The notes under the pieces: generated by a model | Database searches by the model: none | The model's input: only the letters and a program-made list of their open reading frames with translations | What the model was told of the DNA's origin: nothing | Source: Rhodobacteraceae bacterium UBA6141 | GTDB lineage: Bacteria > Pseudomonadota > Alphaproteobacteria > Rhodobacterales > Rhodobacteraceae | Assembly: GCA_002423245.1 (NCBI GenBank) | Contig: DIVD01000010.1 | Location: forward strand, 1 to 21,005 | DNA: 21,005 nucleotides | Direction of reading: 5' to 3' | Position numbers and translations under genes: made by a program | In this document: positions 7,629-15,575 of the stretch, one piece after another | Layout: each line of letters opens with the position of its first letter | Position numbering within the stretch: the stretch's first letter is position 1

Positions 7629-8441
7629 ATGACCGCGCTTGAAACCGCCTCGGCTCTTGCGGCCCGGGTCCACGCCGTTGCCGGAACCGAACCCGTGAAG
7701 CTGGGGCTGATCCTCGGCTCGGGCCTCGGCCATCTGGCCGGAGCGGTCCGGGGCAGCGCCATCGACTATGCGAGCCTGCCGGGATTTCCCCATGCGGGCG
7801 TGTCGGGCCACGCCCCGCACCTGGTGATCGGCGAGCTTGAGGGCCAGCGCGTCGCCGTCCTTGGCGGGCGGGCGCATTACTACGAAACCGGCGATCCTGC
7901 CGCCATGCGCCTGCCGCTGGAACTGCTGAAGGAGCTTGGGGCCGAGACGCTGCTGCTGACCAACGCCGCCGGCTCGCTGGTGCCGACAACCCCGCCCGGA
8001 TCGCTGATGCTGATCCGCGACCACATCAACTTCTCGGGCCTGAACCCGCTGATCGGCGAGCCGTCGGAGGCCCGGTTCGTGCCGATGACCGAGGCGCATG
8101 ACCCCGCGCTCCGCGCTGCCCTGCGCGCCGCGGCACGGGCGGAAGGCGTCGAGATGGCCGAGGGCGTCTATGCCTGGTATTCCGGCCCGTCCTTCGAGAC
8201 GCCGGCCGAGATCCGCGCGATCCGCACCCTTGGCGCCGATGCCGTGGGCATGTCCACCGTGCCCGAGGTGATCCTTGCGCGGTTTCTGGGCCTGCGCGTC
8301 GCGGCGGTGTCGGTCATCACCAACATGGCGGCGGGTCTGTCGGACGAGGCGATCAGCCATGAGCATACCAAGGCCATGGCCCCCCTCGGCGCCGCCAAGC
8401 TGGAACGGGTGCTGCGGCGCTGTCTGCGCGAGATGCCCTGA
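7629..8441 (+). CDS. punA: Purine nucleoside phosphorylase (trimeric PNP family)
   Basis: This 270-residue cytoplasmic enzyme cleaves purine nucleosides with phosphate to the free base plus (deoxy)ribose 1-phosphate. It has the NP-II (PNP/MTAP) landmarks: phosphate-binding GSGLG at about 31-35, GRAHYYETGDP at about 79-89, TNAAGSL at about 115-121, the substrate loop YAWYSGPSFETPAEIR at about 180-195, and VGMSTVPEV followed by VITNMAAG, whose Asn is the purine-contacting residue in trimeric PNPs. It starts on the base after the permease stop, so import and phosphorolysis are made together; the operon scavenges external nucleosides. Close paralogues act on 5'-methylthioadenosine, but the segments seen favour PNP. 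The symbol punA is by family; deoD is the unrelated hexameric type. Confidence 0.92.
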   Translation: MTALETASALAARVHAVAGTEPVKLGLILGSGLGHLAGAVRGSAIDYASLPGFPHAGVSGHAPHLVIGELEGQRVAVLGGRAHYYETGDPAAMRLPLELLKELGAETLLLTNAAGSLVPTTPPGSLMLIRDHINFSGLNPLIGEPSEARFVPMTEAHDPALRAALRAAARAEGVEMAEGVYAWYSGPSFETPAEIRAIRTLGADAVGMSTVPEVILARFLGLRVAAVSVITNMAAGLSDEAISHEHTKAMAPLGAAKLERVLRRCLREMP

Positions 8442-8459
8442 TGCGGGCGCAGCATCGGT

Positions 8460-8489
8460 TTGACACCGGCCGCCGCCGCGCCCAAGACT
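8460..8489 (+). promoter_or_regulatory. Putative promoter for the TauE/TIGR02186 pair
   Basis: A perfect -35 TTGACA (8460-8465) is followed after 18 bases by a poor -10, AAGACT (8484-8489), in the 83-bp gap after punA. It suggests that the permease gene starts its own transcript, though read-through from the nucleoside operon is possible. No terminator hairpin is visible in the gap. Confidence 0.35.
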
Positions 8490-8524
8490 AGCCCACCACT
8501 TCGTTTCACCGACTGACATTGCCC

Positions 8525-9445
8525 ATGCAGATCTATCTGCCCATCGCCGAAATCTCGGTGAACGCCGTCCTCCTCTTCGGCCTGGGCGGGATCGTCGGGC
8601 TGCTTTCGGGCATGTTCGGGGTGGGGGGCGGGTTCCTGATCACGCCGCTGCTGTTCTTCATCGGGGTGCCGCCCACCGTCGCCGTCGCCACCGGCGCCAA
8701 CCAGGTCGTCGCCTCCTCGGTCTCGGGCGTGCTGGCGCATATCCGGCGCAGGACGGTGGACTTCCGCATGGGATGGGTGCTGCTGGCGGGGGGCCTCGTC
8801 GGCTCGGCGCTTGGCATCTGGGTGTTCAACATCCTGTCCGAGCTTGGCCAGATCGACCTGACGGTGCAGCTGTCCTATGTGCTGTTCCTCGGGCTCGTGG
8901 GCCTGCTGATGTTCCAGGAATCCATGCGCGCCATTCTGCGCGCGCGCCAGCCCGCGCGAACGATCACCCGCCGCCATCAGCATCTGCTGGTCCACCGCCT
9001 GCCGCTGAAGATCAAGTTCCGCGCCTCGGGCCTTTACATCAGCGTGATCCCCCCGGTGCTGGTGGGAATGCTGGTCGGCGTTCTGGCGGCGGTCATGGGG
9101 GTCGGCGGCGGCTTCATCATGGTGCCGGCGATGATCTACCTGCTGGGGATGCCGACCAAGGTGGTGGTCGGCACCTCGCTGTTCCAGATCATCTTCGTCA
9201 CCGCCTTCTCCACGCTGATGCACGCCGTCACCAACCAGTCGGTGGACATGATGCTGGCGCTGCTGCTGATCCTCGGCGGCGTCGTCGGCGCCCAGTTCGG
9301 CACCCAGGTCGGCGCGCGGCTGAAGGCGGAACAGTTGCGCATCTTGCTGGCGCTGCTGGTGCTGGGCGTGTGCGGGCTGCTGGCGCTGGGGCTGCTGCTG
9401 AAGCCCGACGATCTTTATTCCGTCGTGACGGAGGGGAGGGCGTGA
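8525..9445 (+). CDS. TauE/SafE-family membrane permease (probable sulfite or organosulfonate exporter)
   Basis: This 306-residue polytopic membrane protein has the internal duplication typical of TauE/SafE. The glycine-rich motif occurs as SGMFGVGGGFLITPLL (about 23-38) and again as AAVMGVGGGFIMVPAMIY (about 187-204), each starting a bundle of about four membrane helices. A basic cytoplasmic linker (RARQPARTITRRHQ, about 139-152) separates the halves. Family members export sulfite, sulfoacetate or other anions; the substrate cannot be read from the sequence. The ATG at 8525 is preferred over an upstream TTG at 8519; neither has a clear Shine-Dalgarno site. The stop overlaps the GTG start of the next gene (GTGA), so the two are coupled. 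Confidence 0.88.
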   Translation: MQIYLPIAEISVNAVLLFGLGGIVGLLSGMFGVGGGFLITPLLFFIGVPPTVAVATGANQVVASSVSGVLAHIRRRTVDFRMGWVLLAGGLVGSALGIWVFNILSELGQIDLTVQLSYVLFLGLVGLLMFQESMRAILRARQPARTITRRHQHLLVHRLPLKIKFRASGLYISVIPPVLVGMLVGVLAAVMGVGGGFIMVPAMIYLLGMPTKVVVGTSLFQIIFVTAFSTLMHAVTNQSVDMMLALLLILGGVVGAQFGTQVGARLKAEQLRILLALLVLGVCGLLALGLLLKPDDLYSVVTEGRA

Positions 9446-10191
9446 TCCGCGCGCTCGCCCTCCTGCTGCTGCTTGCCGCCCTGCCCGCCCGCGCCGAAGA
9501 GGTCGTGGCCGGGCTCAGCCAGAACCGCATCGCCATCACCACCAGCTTTTCGGGCTCCGAGATCCTCGTCTTCGGCGCAGTCAAGCGCGACACCCCCGCG
9601 CCCGAGGGCCCGCTGCAGGTGATCATCACCCTGCAAGGCCCGCTTGTCGCCGCGACCGTCTGGCGCAAGGACAGGGTGGCGGGGATCTGGGTCAATGCCG
9701 ACTCGGTCGAGGTGGACAAGGCGCCCTCGTTCTACGCCGTCGCCACCACCGCGCCGCTGCGCGAGGTGCTGTCGGAGACCGAGGATCTGCGTCATGCCGT
9801 GTCGATCCCGCGCGCGATCCGCGCCGTGGGAACAGGGGTGGAGGATGCGGGGGTCTTCACCGAGGCGCTGATCCGCATCCGCACCGGGGAAGGCGCCTAT
9901 CTGCTGGATGAGGGCGGGGTCGAGATCGCCGAAGAGACGCTGTTCCGCGCCCGCTTCGTGATGCCCGCCAACCTTACCGAAGGGGGCTATCGCACCCGCA
10001 TCCTGCTGACCCGCGGCGGCAAGGTGATCGACAGCCACGAGACGATGGTGGATGTGCGCAAGGTCGGGCTGGAGCGCTGGCTCTTCGCCCTGTCGCGCGA
10101 GCAGCCGCTGATCTATGGCCTGTTGTCCCTGGTGCTGGCGGTCGTCGCCGGATGGGCGGCCTCCGCCGCCTTCCGCTACCTGCGCGGCTGA
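9442..10191 (+). CDS. TIGR02186-like periplasmic protein with C-terminal membrane anchor
   Basis: This 249-residue protein has an N-terminal signal peptide (about 1-18, cleavage after PARA), a periplasmic beta-rich domain (LSQNRIAITTSFSGSEILVFGAV..., about 25-210) and one C-terminal membrane helix (about 221-243, PLIYGLLSLVLAVVAGWAASAAF), followed by a short basic tail. It matches my memory of the alphaproteobacterial family TIGR02186, whose genes sit directly after TauE/SafE permeases. The function is unknown. The GTG start overlaps the permease stop, and no later start preserves the signal peptide. The coupling suggests an accessory role to the permease at the periplasmic face; this is inference from context only. 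Confidence 0.8.
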   Translation: MIRALALLLLLAALPARAEEVVAGLSQNRIAITTSFSGSEILVFGAVKRDTPAPEGPLQVIITLQGPLVAATVWRKDRVAGIWVNADSVEVDKAPSFYAVATTAPLREVLSETEDLRHAVSIPRAIRAVGTGVEDAGVFTEALIRIRTGEGAYLLDEGGVEIAEETLFRARFVMPANLTEGGYRTRILLTRGGKVIDSHETMVDVRKVGLERWLFALSREQPLIYGLLSLVLAVVAGWAASAAFRYLRG

Positions 10192-10266
10192 CGGGGCTCC
10201 GCGGAACCAACCTCCGTCCGCCGGGTTGTGGGCTGGATAAGTATTTGCTTTTTCTGGAGATGACAG

Positions 10267-10749
10267 ATGTCCCGCTACGCCCTTGCAGCCCTTGTTTCCG
10301 CGCTGGCCCTTTCGCCCGCCGCGCCCGCCTTCGCCCAGACCGAAGTGAAGGAGGTCGAGGTGTCCATCGACCTCGCCGCGATCGACAATGCGCAAGCCGC
10401 ATCGGTCTGGTCCAACATCGCCACCGATCTCGAGAATGCCATCGTTGCGCGCATCGCCGACCAGGTGGACGATGACGGCGTGAAGATCTCGATCGACATC
10501 AACGAGGTGGAGCTTGCCAACTCCTTCCAGTCGGCCATGAGGATCGCCGAGTCCAGGCTCGCCGGCCGCGTGAACATTTCCAGCGAGACCGACAATTCCA
10601 AGTTCGCGACCTATGACCTCGAAGTGTCCTTCGATCAGGCATACCTGCCGGCCGGAACCGATGTCACCGTGCTGACCATCGAAAGCCCGGTCTACTACGC
10701 CGCGATGATCGAGATCTTCGCGGATCGCGTCGTCGAGAAGCTGGGCTGA
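10267..10749 (+). CDS. Small exported protein of unknown function
   Basis: This 160-residue protein has a clear Sec signal peptide (about 1-23, cleavage at AFA-Q). The acidic mature domain of about 137 residues is predicted to alternate strands and helices (EVEVSIDLAAI, ASVWSNIATDLENAIVARIADQV, GVKISIDINEVEL, YDLEVSFDQAYL). There are no cysteines, no metal motif and no membrane segment after the signal. A good ribosome site (TGGAGA, 10255-10260) precedes the ATG. It lies 75 bp after the TIGR02186-like gene on the same strand and could be co-transcribed, though a T-rich stretch at 10248-10253 lies between them. I do not recognise the family. Good codon use and the signal peptide make it a real gene. 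Confidence 0.8.
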   Translation: MSRYALAALVSALALSPAAPAFAQTEVKEVEVSIDLAAIDNAQAASVWSNIATDLENAIVARIADQVDDDGVKISIDINEVELANSFQSAMRIAESRLAGRVNISSETDNSKFATYDLEVSFDQAYLPAGTDVTVLTIESPVYYAAMIEIFADRVVEKLG

Positions 10750-10989
10750 CCGCGGACCCGCCTTGGAGGCTGGATGCCGGCACTACCTCGGCAAAATTTG
10801 CGCCCGCTGCATTTCGAGGAATCTCAAGCTGTGATTTCTTGTGCCTCGTCGATGCTTTGACCTTGATCCCCGGCCCTTCCCGGTCGAAAACATCCAGCAC
10901 GTTCAACAACCGAAATGCCCGCCCGTGAACAGCCCGATCTTGTCTTCGTGTCCACGAAGCCGGCAGCAGGCCAGACGCTGCGTCCGGCG
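10750..10989. other. Intergenic stretch before the accessory island
   Basis: I see no convincing gene, hairpin or RNA here. Short frames are open but have poor family content. The base composition is less GC-rich around 10790-10860 than in the flanking genes. Together with the transposase tail that follows, it marks the left junction of the trehalose module. Confidence 0.4.
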
Positions 10990-11115
10990 CTGCAACGGCC
11001 AACTCTCCCAGTCAGTGCTCAAGGGGCGATCGCCCGCAGACGCTCCGAAGGACTGGCAGCGACGAAGGCCGGACATCTTCAAGAAGCGGCCGTATGATCG
11101 CGCGGGATGTGATGC
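10990..11115 (+). pseudogene. IS481-like transposase C-terminal remnant
   Basis: In the frame through 10841-11182 the translation contains QLSQSVLKGRSPADAPKDW, then QRRRPDIFKKRPYDRAGCD. This matches the usual end of a subgroup of IS481/IS3-like transposases (YNHQLPQSAL...SP..A.KDWQ...P.LF.KR.Y...GCD). The catalytic DDE part is absent and no start or terminal repeat is visible, so this is a scar of about 125 bp. It ends only about 25 bp before the start of the HAD-OtsB gene. Assignment is by motif recall. Confidence 0.6.
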
Positions 11116-11139
11116 GCGGCCAGTTCCGGAGGAAAGCCG

Positions 11140-12714
11140 ATGGACGACACGAAGGGTTCCAGCGCGGGACAGCAGGACCTGACAGCGTTCGAGGCGGCGA
11201 TCTTCGATCTCGACGGCGTCGTGACCCGCACTGCGCGCGTCCATGCCGCGACGTGGAAGCGTCTGTTCGACGATTATCTGCGCGCCCGGTCCGAGCGGTC
11301 GGGCGAGCCGTTCCTCGAGTTCACGGACGCGGACTACCGGGCGCATGTCGACGGGTTGCCGCGGTATGACGGCGTCGCCGCCTTTCTCCGCGCGCGGGGG
11401 ATCGATCTGTCATGGGGCGAGCCATCGGACCCGCCAGACCGCGAGACGATCTGCGGGCTCGGCAACCGCAAGAACGCGCTGTTCCGGCAGGTGCTGGAGG
11501 CCGAGGGCGTCGAGGTCCATGAGAGCGCGGTCGCGCTGATCCGAAGCCTGCGCAAGCAGGGCGTCAGAACGGCGCTGGTCTCCTCCAGCCGCAACGCCCG
11601 CCTGGTGCTGGATCGCGCGGAGCTGACCGGACTCTTCGACGTGATCGTGGACGGGACAGATGCCGCGCGGCTGGGGCTGAAGGGCAAGCCGGACCCCGAC
11701 ATCTTCCTCGCTGCCGCCGAACAGCTTGGCGTGCCGCCCGGCCGCGCGGTGATGGTCGAGGACGCATTGAGCGGCGTCGCCGCCGGGCGCGCCGGCGGAT
11801 TCGGGCTGGTCATCGGCGTCGACCGTGCCGGTCAGCGTGAGGCTCTCCTCGGGGCGGGGGCGGATCTGGTGGTGTCCGACATGGCCGATCTCTGTGCGGG
11901 AAAGACGCCCGCCCCCGGCAATGCGGGTGCGCGGGCGCTGCGGGATGCGGATGTCGCGGACCTCGTCAAGGAGCAGACCCCTGCCGTCTTTCTCGACTAC
12001 GACGGCACGCTGACGCCGATCGTGGCGCGCCCCGACCTCGCGATCCTCTCCGAAGCGATGCGCGCCGCGGTGAGGCGGCTGGCCGGGCTCTGCACGGTTG
12101 CCGTCGTGTCGGGTCGTGACCGGGCCGACGTCGAGCGCCTGGTCGGGATCGCGGACCTCGTCTACGCGGGCAGCCACGGGTTCGACATCGCCGGGCCGGG
12201 CGGGTTGCGGATCGAGCACGAAGAGGGATCGGCTTTCTCCGCCGCGGTCGGGCGCGCCTCGTCCATGTTGCAGGAGGTTCTGGCGCCGGTCGCCGGCGCG
12301 CTGGTGGAACCGAAGCGTTTCGCGGTCGCGGTGCATTACCGGCAGGTTGCCGATTCCGACCTGCCGGCGCTGGAAGCCGCCGTCGACCGGGTGCTCGAGG
12401 CGGTGCCGGAGCTGCGGAAGACGCATGGCAAGAAGGTTTTCGAGCTTCGCCCCCGGTTCGACTGGGACAAGGGGAAGGCGGTGCTCTGGCTGATGGAGGC
12501 GCTCGGACTCGACCGGCCCGAGATACTGCCCGTCTATCTCGGCGACGACACCACCGACGAGGACGCGTTCCGGGCGCTTGCCGGACGCGGCGTCGGCATC
12601 TTCGTCGGCGAGCCGGGGGCAGAGACCGCGGCGGCCTATCGGCTCGACGATCCGGAGGCGGTCGGACGGTTCCTGAATGCGCTCGCGGCAACACTGGAGC
12701 GGAGACATGGCTGA
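11140..12714 (+). CDS. otsB: Fusion of beta-phosphoglucomutase-like HAD and trehalose-6-phosphate phosphatase
   Basis: This 524-residue protein has two HAD-superfamily domains. The first (about 15-245) is beta-phosphoglucomutase-like: motif I FDLDGVV (nucleophile Asp23), motif II SSSRNARL (about 147-154), motif III KGKPDPD, and motif IV MVEDALSGVAAG (about 206-217). The second (about 270-520) is OtsB-like: FLDYDGTLTPI (about 283-293), VVSGRDRADVERL, YAGSHGFDI, the DWDKGKAV lysine segment, and YLGDDTTDEDAF (about 466-477). All catalytic motifs look intact. OtsB dephosphorylates trehalose-6-phosphate; beta-PGM converts beta-glucose 1-phosphate to glucose 6-phosphate. GGAGGAAA (11128-11135) precedes the ATG. 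The stop lies inside the start of the GH65 gene. This equals the first two-thirds of mycobacterial Rv2006 (OtsB1). No otsA is present in the window. Confidence 0.88.
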   Translation: MDDTKGSSAGQQDLTAFEAAIFDLDGVVTRTARVHAATWKRLFDDYLRARSERSGEPFLEFTDADYRAHVDGLPRYDGVAAFLRARGIDLSWGEPSDPPDRETICGLGNRKNALFRQVLEAEGVEVHESAVALIRSLRKQGVRTALVSSSRNARLVLDRAELTGLFDVIVDGTDAARLGLKGKPDPDIFLAAAEQLGVPPGRAVMVEDALSGVAAGRAGGFGLVIGVDRAGQREALLGAGADLVVSDMADLCAGKTPAPGNAGARALRDADVADLVKEQTPAVFLDYDGTLTPIVARPDLAILSEAMRAAVRRLAGLCTVAVVSGRDRADVERLVGIADLVYAGSHGFDIAGPGGLRIEHEEGSAFSAAVGRASSMLQEVLAPVAGALVEPKRFAVAVHYRQVADSDLPALEAAVDRVLEAVPELRKTHGKKVFELRPRFDWDKGKAVLWLMEALGLDRPEILPVYLGDDTTDEDAFRALAGRGVGIFVGEPGAETAAAYRLDDPEAVGRFLNALAATLERRHG

Positions 12715-15223
12715 AGACATGGCTGAAGACGGCTGGACTCTTGCCTACGAGGCCTTCGAGCCGGAGGCCGAGGGGCTGCGCGAGGCGCTCTGCACGCTCG
12801 GCAACGGCTGTTTCGCAACGCGGGGCGCGGCCGAGGAGGCCGAGGCCGACGAGGTGCACTATCCCGGCACCTATCTGGCCGGCGGTTACAACCGGCGGGT
12901 GACGGAACTCGCGGGCCGGGAGATCGAGAACGAGGATCTCGTCAACCTGCCGAACTGGCTGCCGCTCAGCTTCCGGCCGGAAGGCGGCGACTGGCTGAAC
13001 CTGCGCCGGCTCGATGTCCTGGGCTATGCCCAGGAGCTGGATCTGAGGCAGGGCATGCTGATCCGCCGGATCCGCGTGCGCGACGGCGAGGGGCGCGAGA
13101 CCGCAGTGACCAGCCGCCGTATCGTGCACATGCGCCACCCGAACCTCGCCGCGATCGAGATGACGATCACGGCCGAGAACTGGTCGGGGGGGCTGGAAAT
13201 CCGCTCCGCACTGGACGGGCGTGTCATCAACGCCGGGGTCGAGCGCTATCGCCAGCTCAACAGCAAGCACCTCGAGCCGCTCGAGACGCGCGAGATCGGC
13301 GAGGACGCGATGCTGCTGGTCTGCCAGACGAACCAGTCGCGCATCCGTATCGCCGAGGCCGCCCGCACCCGCATCCACCGCGATGGCGAGCCGGTCGAGG
13401 TCGTGCGCGAGACGGAGCACGAGGAGGGCTGCGTGACGCAGCACCTGTCGTGCAAGGTCACCCGCGGCGAGACCCTGACGGTCGAGAAGACAGTCGCACT
13501 CCACACCAGCCGGGACCGCGCCATCTCCGAACCCGGGCTCGCGGCCGAGCAGGCGATCGCCACGGCGCCCGGCTTCGCCGACCTGCTCGCCTCGCACGCG
13601 CTCGCCTGGCGCATGCTCTGGGACCGCGGCGATATCGTGCTCGACGGGCATCCAAGGCGGCAGATGATCCTGCGGCTGCACATCTTTCACCTGCTGCAGA
13701 CGGTTTCGCCCAATACGCCGGACCTCGATGCGGGCGTGCCGGCGCGCGGCCTGCACGGCGAGGCCTATCGCGGGCACATCTTCTGGGACGAGCAGTTCAT
13801 CCTGCCCTACCTGAACTTCCATTTCCCCGAAATCAGCCGGGGGCTGCTGCTCTACCGATACCGGAGGCTGGATGCGGCGCGGCGTCTCGCGCATGACGCC
13901 GGATACCGGGGCGCCATGTTTCCGTGGCAGAGCGGCTCGGACGGGCGGGAAGAAAGCCAGGTCCTGCACCTGAATCCGCGCTCGGGCCGGTGGACGCCGG
14001 ACAACACGCACCTGCAGCGCCATGTCAGCCTCGCGATCGCCTACAACGTCTGGCGCTACTGGCAGACGACCGGGGACCGCGGCTTCATGGCTGCGCACGG
14101 TGCCGAGATGCTGGTCGAGATCGCGCGTTTCTGGGCCAGCATCGCGACCTGGGACGAGACCGAGGAACGCTACCGCATCCTCGGGGTGATGGGGCCGGAC
14201 GAGTTTCATGACTGCTATCCCTGGCGCGAGGCCCCCGGGCTCGACGACAACGCCTACACCAACGTCATGGCCGCCTGGGTGCTGCGCCGGGCGGCGGACG
14301 CGCTCGAAGCGCTCGCGCCGTCCCGGCGCGAGGAGCTGCGCCTGCTGCTCGGCCTGACCGATGAGGAGCTGTCCGGCTGGCGCCAGGTCGCGGGTCTGAT
14401 GCGCGTGCCCTTCCTTGAGGACGGCATCATCGCCCAGTTTCAGGATTACGACCGGCTGGAAGAGCTGGACTGGGATGCCTACCGTGCCCGCTATGGCGAT
14501 ATCCAGCGGCTCGACCGGATCCTCGAAGCGGAAGGCGACACGATCAACCGCTACAAGGCCTCGAAGCAGGCCGACGTGCTGATGCTTTTCTACCTGTTGT
14601 CGTCGCAGGAGCTGCGCGAGCTGCTCGCCTCGATGGGCTACGAGGTGGAGGCTGACTGGATAGCGAGGAACATCGACTACTACATGCAGCGGACGTCGCA
14701 CGGCTCGACGCTCAGCCGCGTCGTGCATTCCTGGGTTCTGGCGCGCAGCGACCGCGCCCGGTCATGGGAACTGCTGACGGAGGCGCTGGAGAGCGATGTC
14801 GGGGACATCCAGGGCGGCACGACCGCAGAGGGCATTCACCTCGGCGCGATGGCAGGCAGCGTGGACCTGATCCAGCGCGGGCAGACGGCGCTCGAGTTCA
14901 CCGACCACATGCTCTCGCTCAGCCCCTGCCTGCCACGGGAGATGCAGGGGCTGCATCTGAGGGTGCTCTACCGGGGCTATTGGCTGCACCTCGACGTGAG
15001 CTGCGACGAGGTCACGGTCTGTGCCCCGCATGGCTGGGCCGGGCCGCGGCAGATCCAGGTGCGCGACCAGGTTCACGCATTCGAGCCGGGTGAGCGGCTC
15101 ACCTTCGCCTGCCGCCTGGAGGAGGGCTGGCGACCGCAACCCGGTGCGCCGGAGCGGGAAATGGCCCCGGCCCTCTCCGATGGGGGCGGCGGTGCGGAAT
15201 CGGCCACGATGGCGGCGGGATAG
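12707..15223 (+). CDS. Glycoside hydrolase family 65 protein (disaccharide phosphorylase or hydrolase)
   Basis: This 838-residue protein has the GH65 layout: an N-terminal beta-sandwich (from GNGCFATRG, about 30-38, to about 270), a helical linker and an (alpha/alpha)6 barrel, then a small C-terminal beta domain. The catalytic general acid is Glu499 in MGPDEFHD, and KASKQAD (about 618-624) and TSHGSTLS (about 663-670) mark the distal active-site loops. Known relatives phosphorolyse maltose, trehalose or kojibiose to beta-glucose 1-phosphate, or hydrolyse trehalose; the sequence alone does not say which. The neighbouring beta-PGM-like domain favours a phosphorylase on an alpha-glucoside such as trehalose. 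GGAGCGGAGA precedes the ATG at 12707, eight bases before the upstream stop ends. The first 24 coding bases are a tandem duplication giving MAEDMAED, with a second possible start at 12719. Confidence 0.88.
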   Translation: MAEDMAEDGWTLAYEAFEPEAEGLREALCTLGNGCFATRGAAEEAEADEVHYPGTYLAGGYNRRVTELAGREIENEDLVNLPNWLPLSFRPEGGDWLNLRRLDVLGYAQELDLRQGMLIRRIRVRDGEGRETAVTSRRIVHMRHPNLAAIEMTITAENWSGGLEIRSALDGRVINAGVERYRQLNSKHLEPLETREIGEDAMLLVCQTNQSRIRIAEAARTRIHRDGEPVEVVRETEHEEGCVTQHLSCKVTRGETLTVEKTVALHTSRDRAISEPGLAAEQAIATAPGFADLLASHALAWRMLWDRGDIVLDGHPRRQMILRLHIFHLLQTVSPNTPDLDAGVPARGLHGEAYRGHIFWDEQFILPYLNFHFPEISRGLLLYRYRRLDAARRLAHDAGYRGAMFPWQSGSDGREESQVLHLNPRSGRWTPDNTHLQRHVSLAIAYNVWRYWQTTGDRGFMAAHGAEMLVEIARFWASIATWDETEERYRILGVMGPDEFHDCYPWREAPGLDDNAYTNVMAAWVLRRAADALEALAPSRREELRLLLGLTDEELSGWRQVAGLMRVPFLEDGIIAQFQDYDRLEELDWDAYRARYGDIQRLDRILEAEGDTINRYKASKQADVLMLFYLLSSQELRELLASMGYEVEADWIARNIDYYMQRTSHGSTLSRVVHSWVLARSDRARSWELLTEALESDVGDIQGGTTAEGIHLGAMAGSVDLIQRGQTALEFTDHMLSLSPCLPREMQGLHLRVLYRGYWLHLDVSCDEVTVCAPHGWAGPRQIQVRDQVHAFEPGERLTFACRLEEGWRPQPGAPEREMAPALSDGGGGAESATMAAG

Positions 15224-15374
15224 TCCCGCTGCGGGCGGAGTAGGATCCTGCCACTTTTCCCTTCTTGCGGGCGCAGGGAGGGCGGGGAGCCGGACGGGTG
15301 TTGGATGTCGCCGAGAACTGACCCTGCTGCCCTGCGCGCCGTGCTGACCAGCCAGATGACTGCATTGGCAGGCT
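15224..15374. other. Intergenic stretch after the GH65 gene
   Basis: I see no gene here. A short perfect inverted repeat (GCGGGA 15215-15220 and TCCCGC 15224-15229) straddles the GH65 stop codon with a 3-base loop; it lacks a T-tract, so I do not call it a terminator. Confidence 0.35.
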
Positions 15375-15535
15375 CTGAAGAAGAGCGCCGCGGGAAGCGC
15401 AGGTCAATCTCGCGATCCGCTGGGTCATCGGCTACGCGCCTCACGAGGAATTGCCGGATCATTCCCCGCTGACACGGCGCGGCCAACGGGGGGCGAGGAC
15501 GTTTCCCGCCGGATTTTCACCCGCGTCGGGCGTCA
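15375..15535 (+). pseudogene. IS1182-like transposase N-terminal fragment (frameshifted)
   Basis: The plus-strand translation contains VNLAIRWVIGYA followed by HEELPDHSPLTR (about 15400-15470). This is the 'hLNLAyRWF.gl.l....PDHSt.sr' segment of the N-terminal DUF772 domain of IS1182/IS5-type transposases. A frameshift follows; the next frame gives GGEDVSRRIFTRV, matching the WGEERFRRIF continuation. The DDE domain is absent. The fragment ends about 40 bp before the end of recR, which is on the opposite strand, and forms the right border of the accessory island. Confidence 0.6.
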
Positions 15536-15575
15536 GTGCGCCAGAGCACAAAATTCGACACGCTGGCCGCATATG

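Noticed and set aside
11966..14728. Long minus-strand open frame (920 codons) opposite the HAD-OtsB and GH65 genes.
   Set aside because: Antisense shadow; no recognisable motif, and the plus strand has well-conserved catalytic motifs throughout.
15215..15229. Inverted repeat over the GH65 stop codon as a terminator.
   Set aside because: The stem is only 6 bp and there is no T-tract after it.
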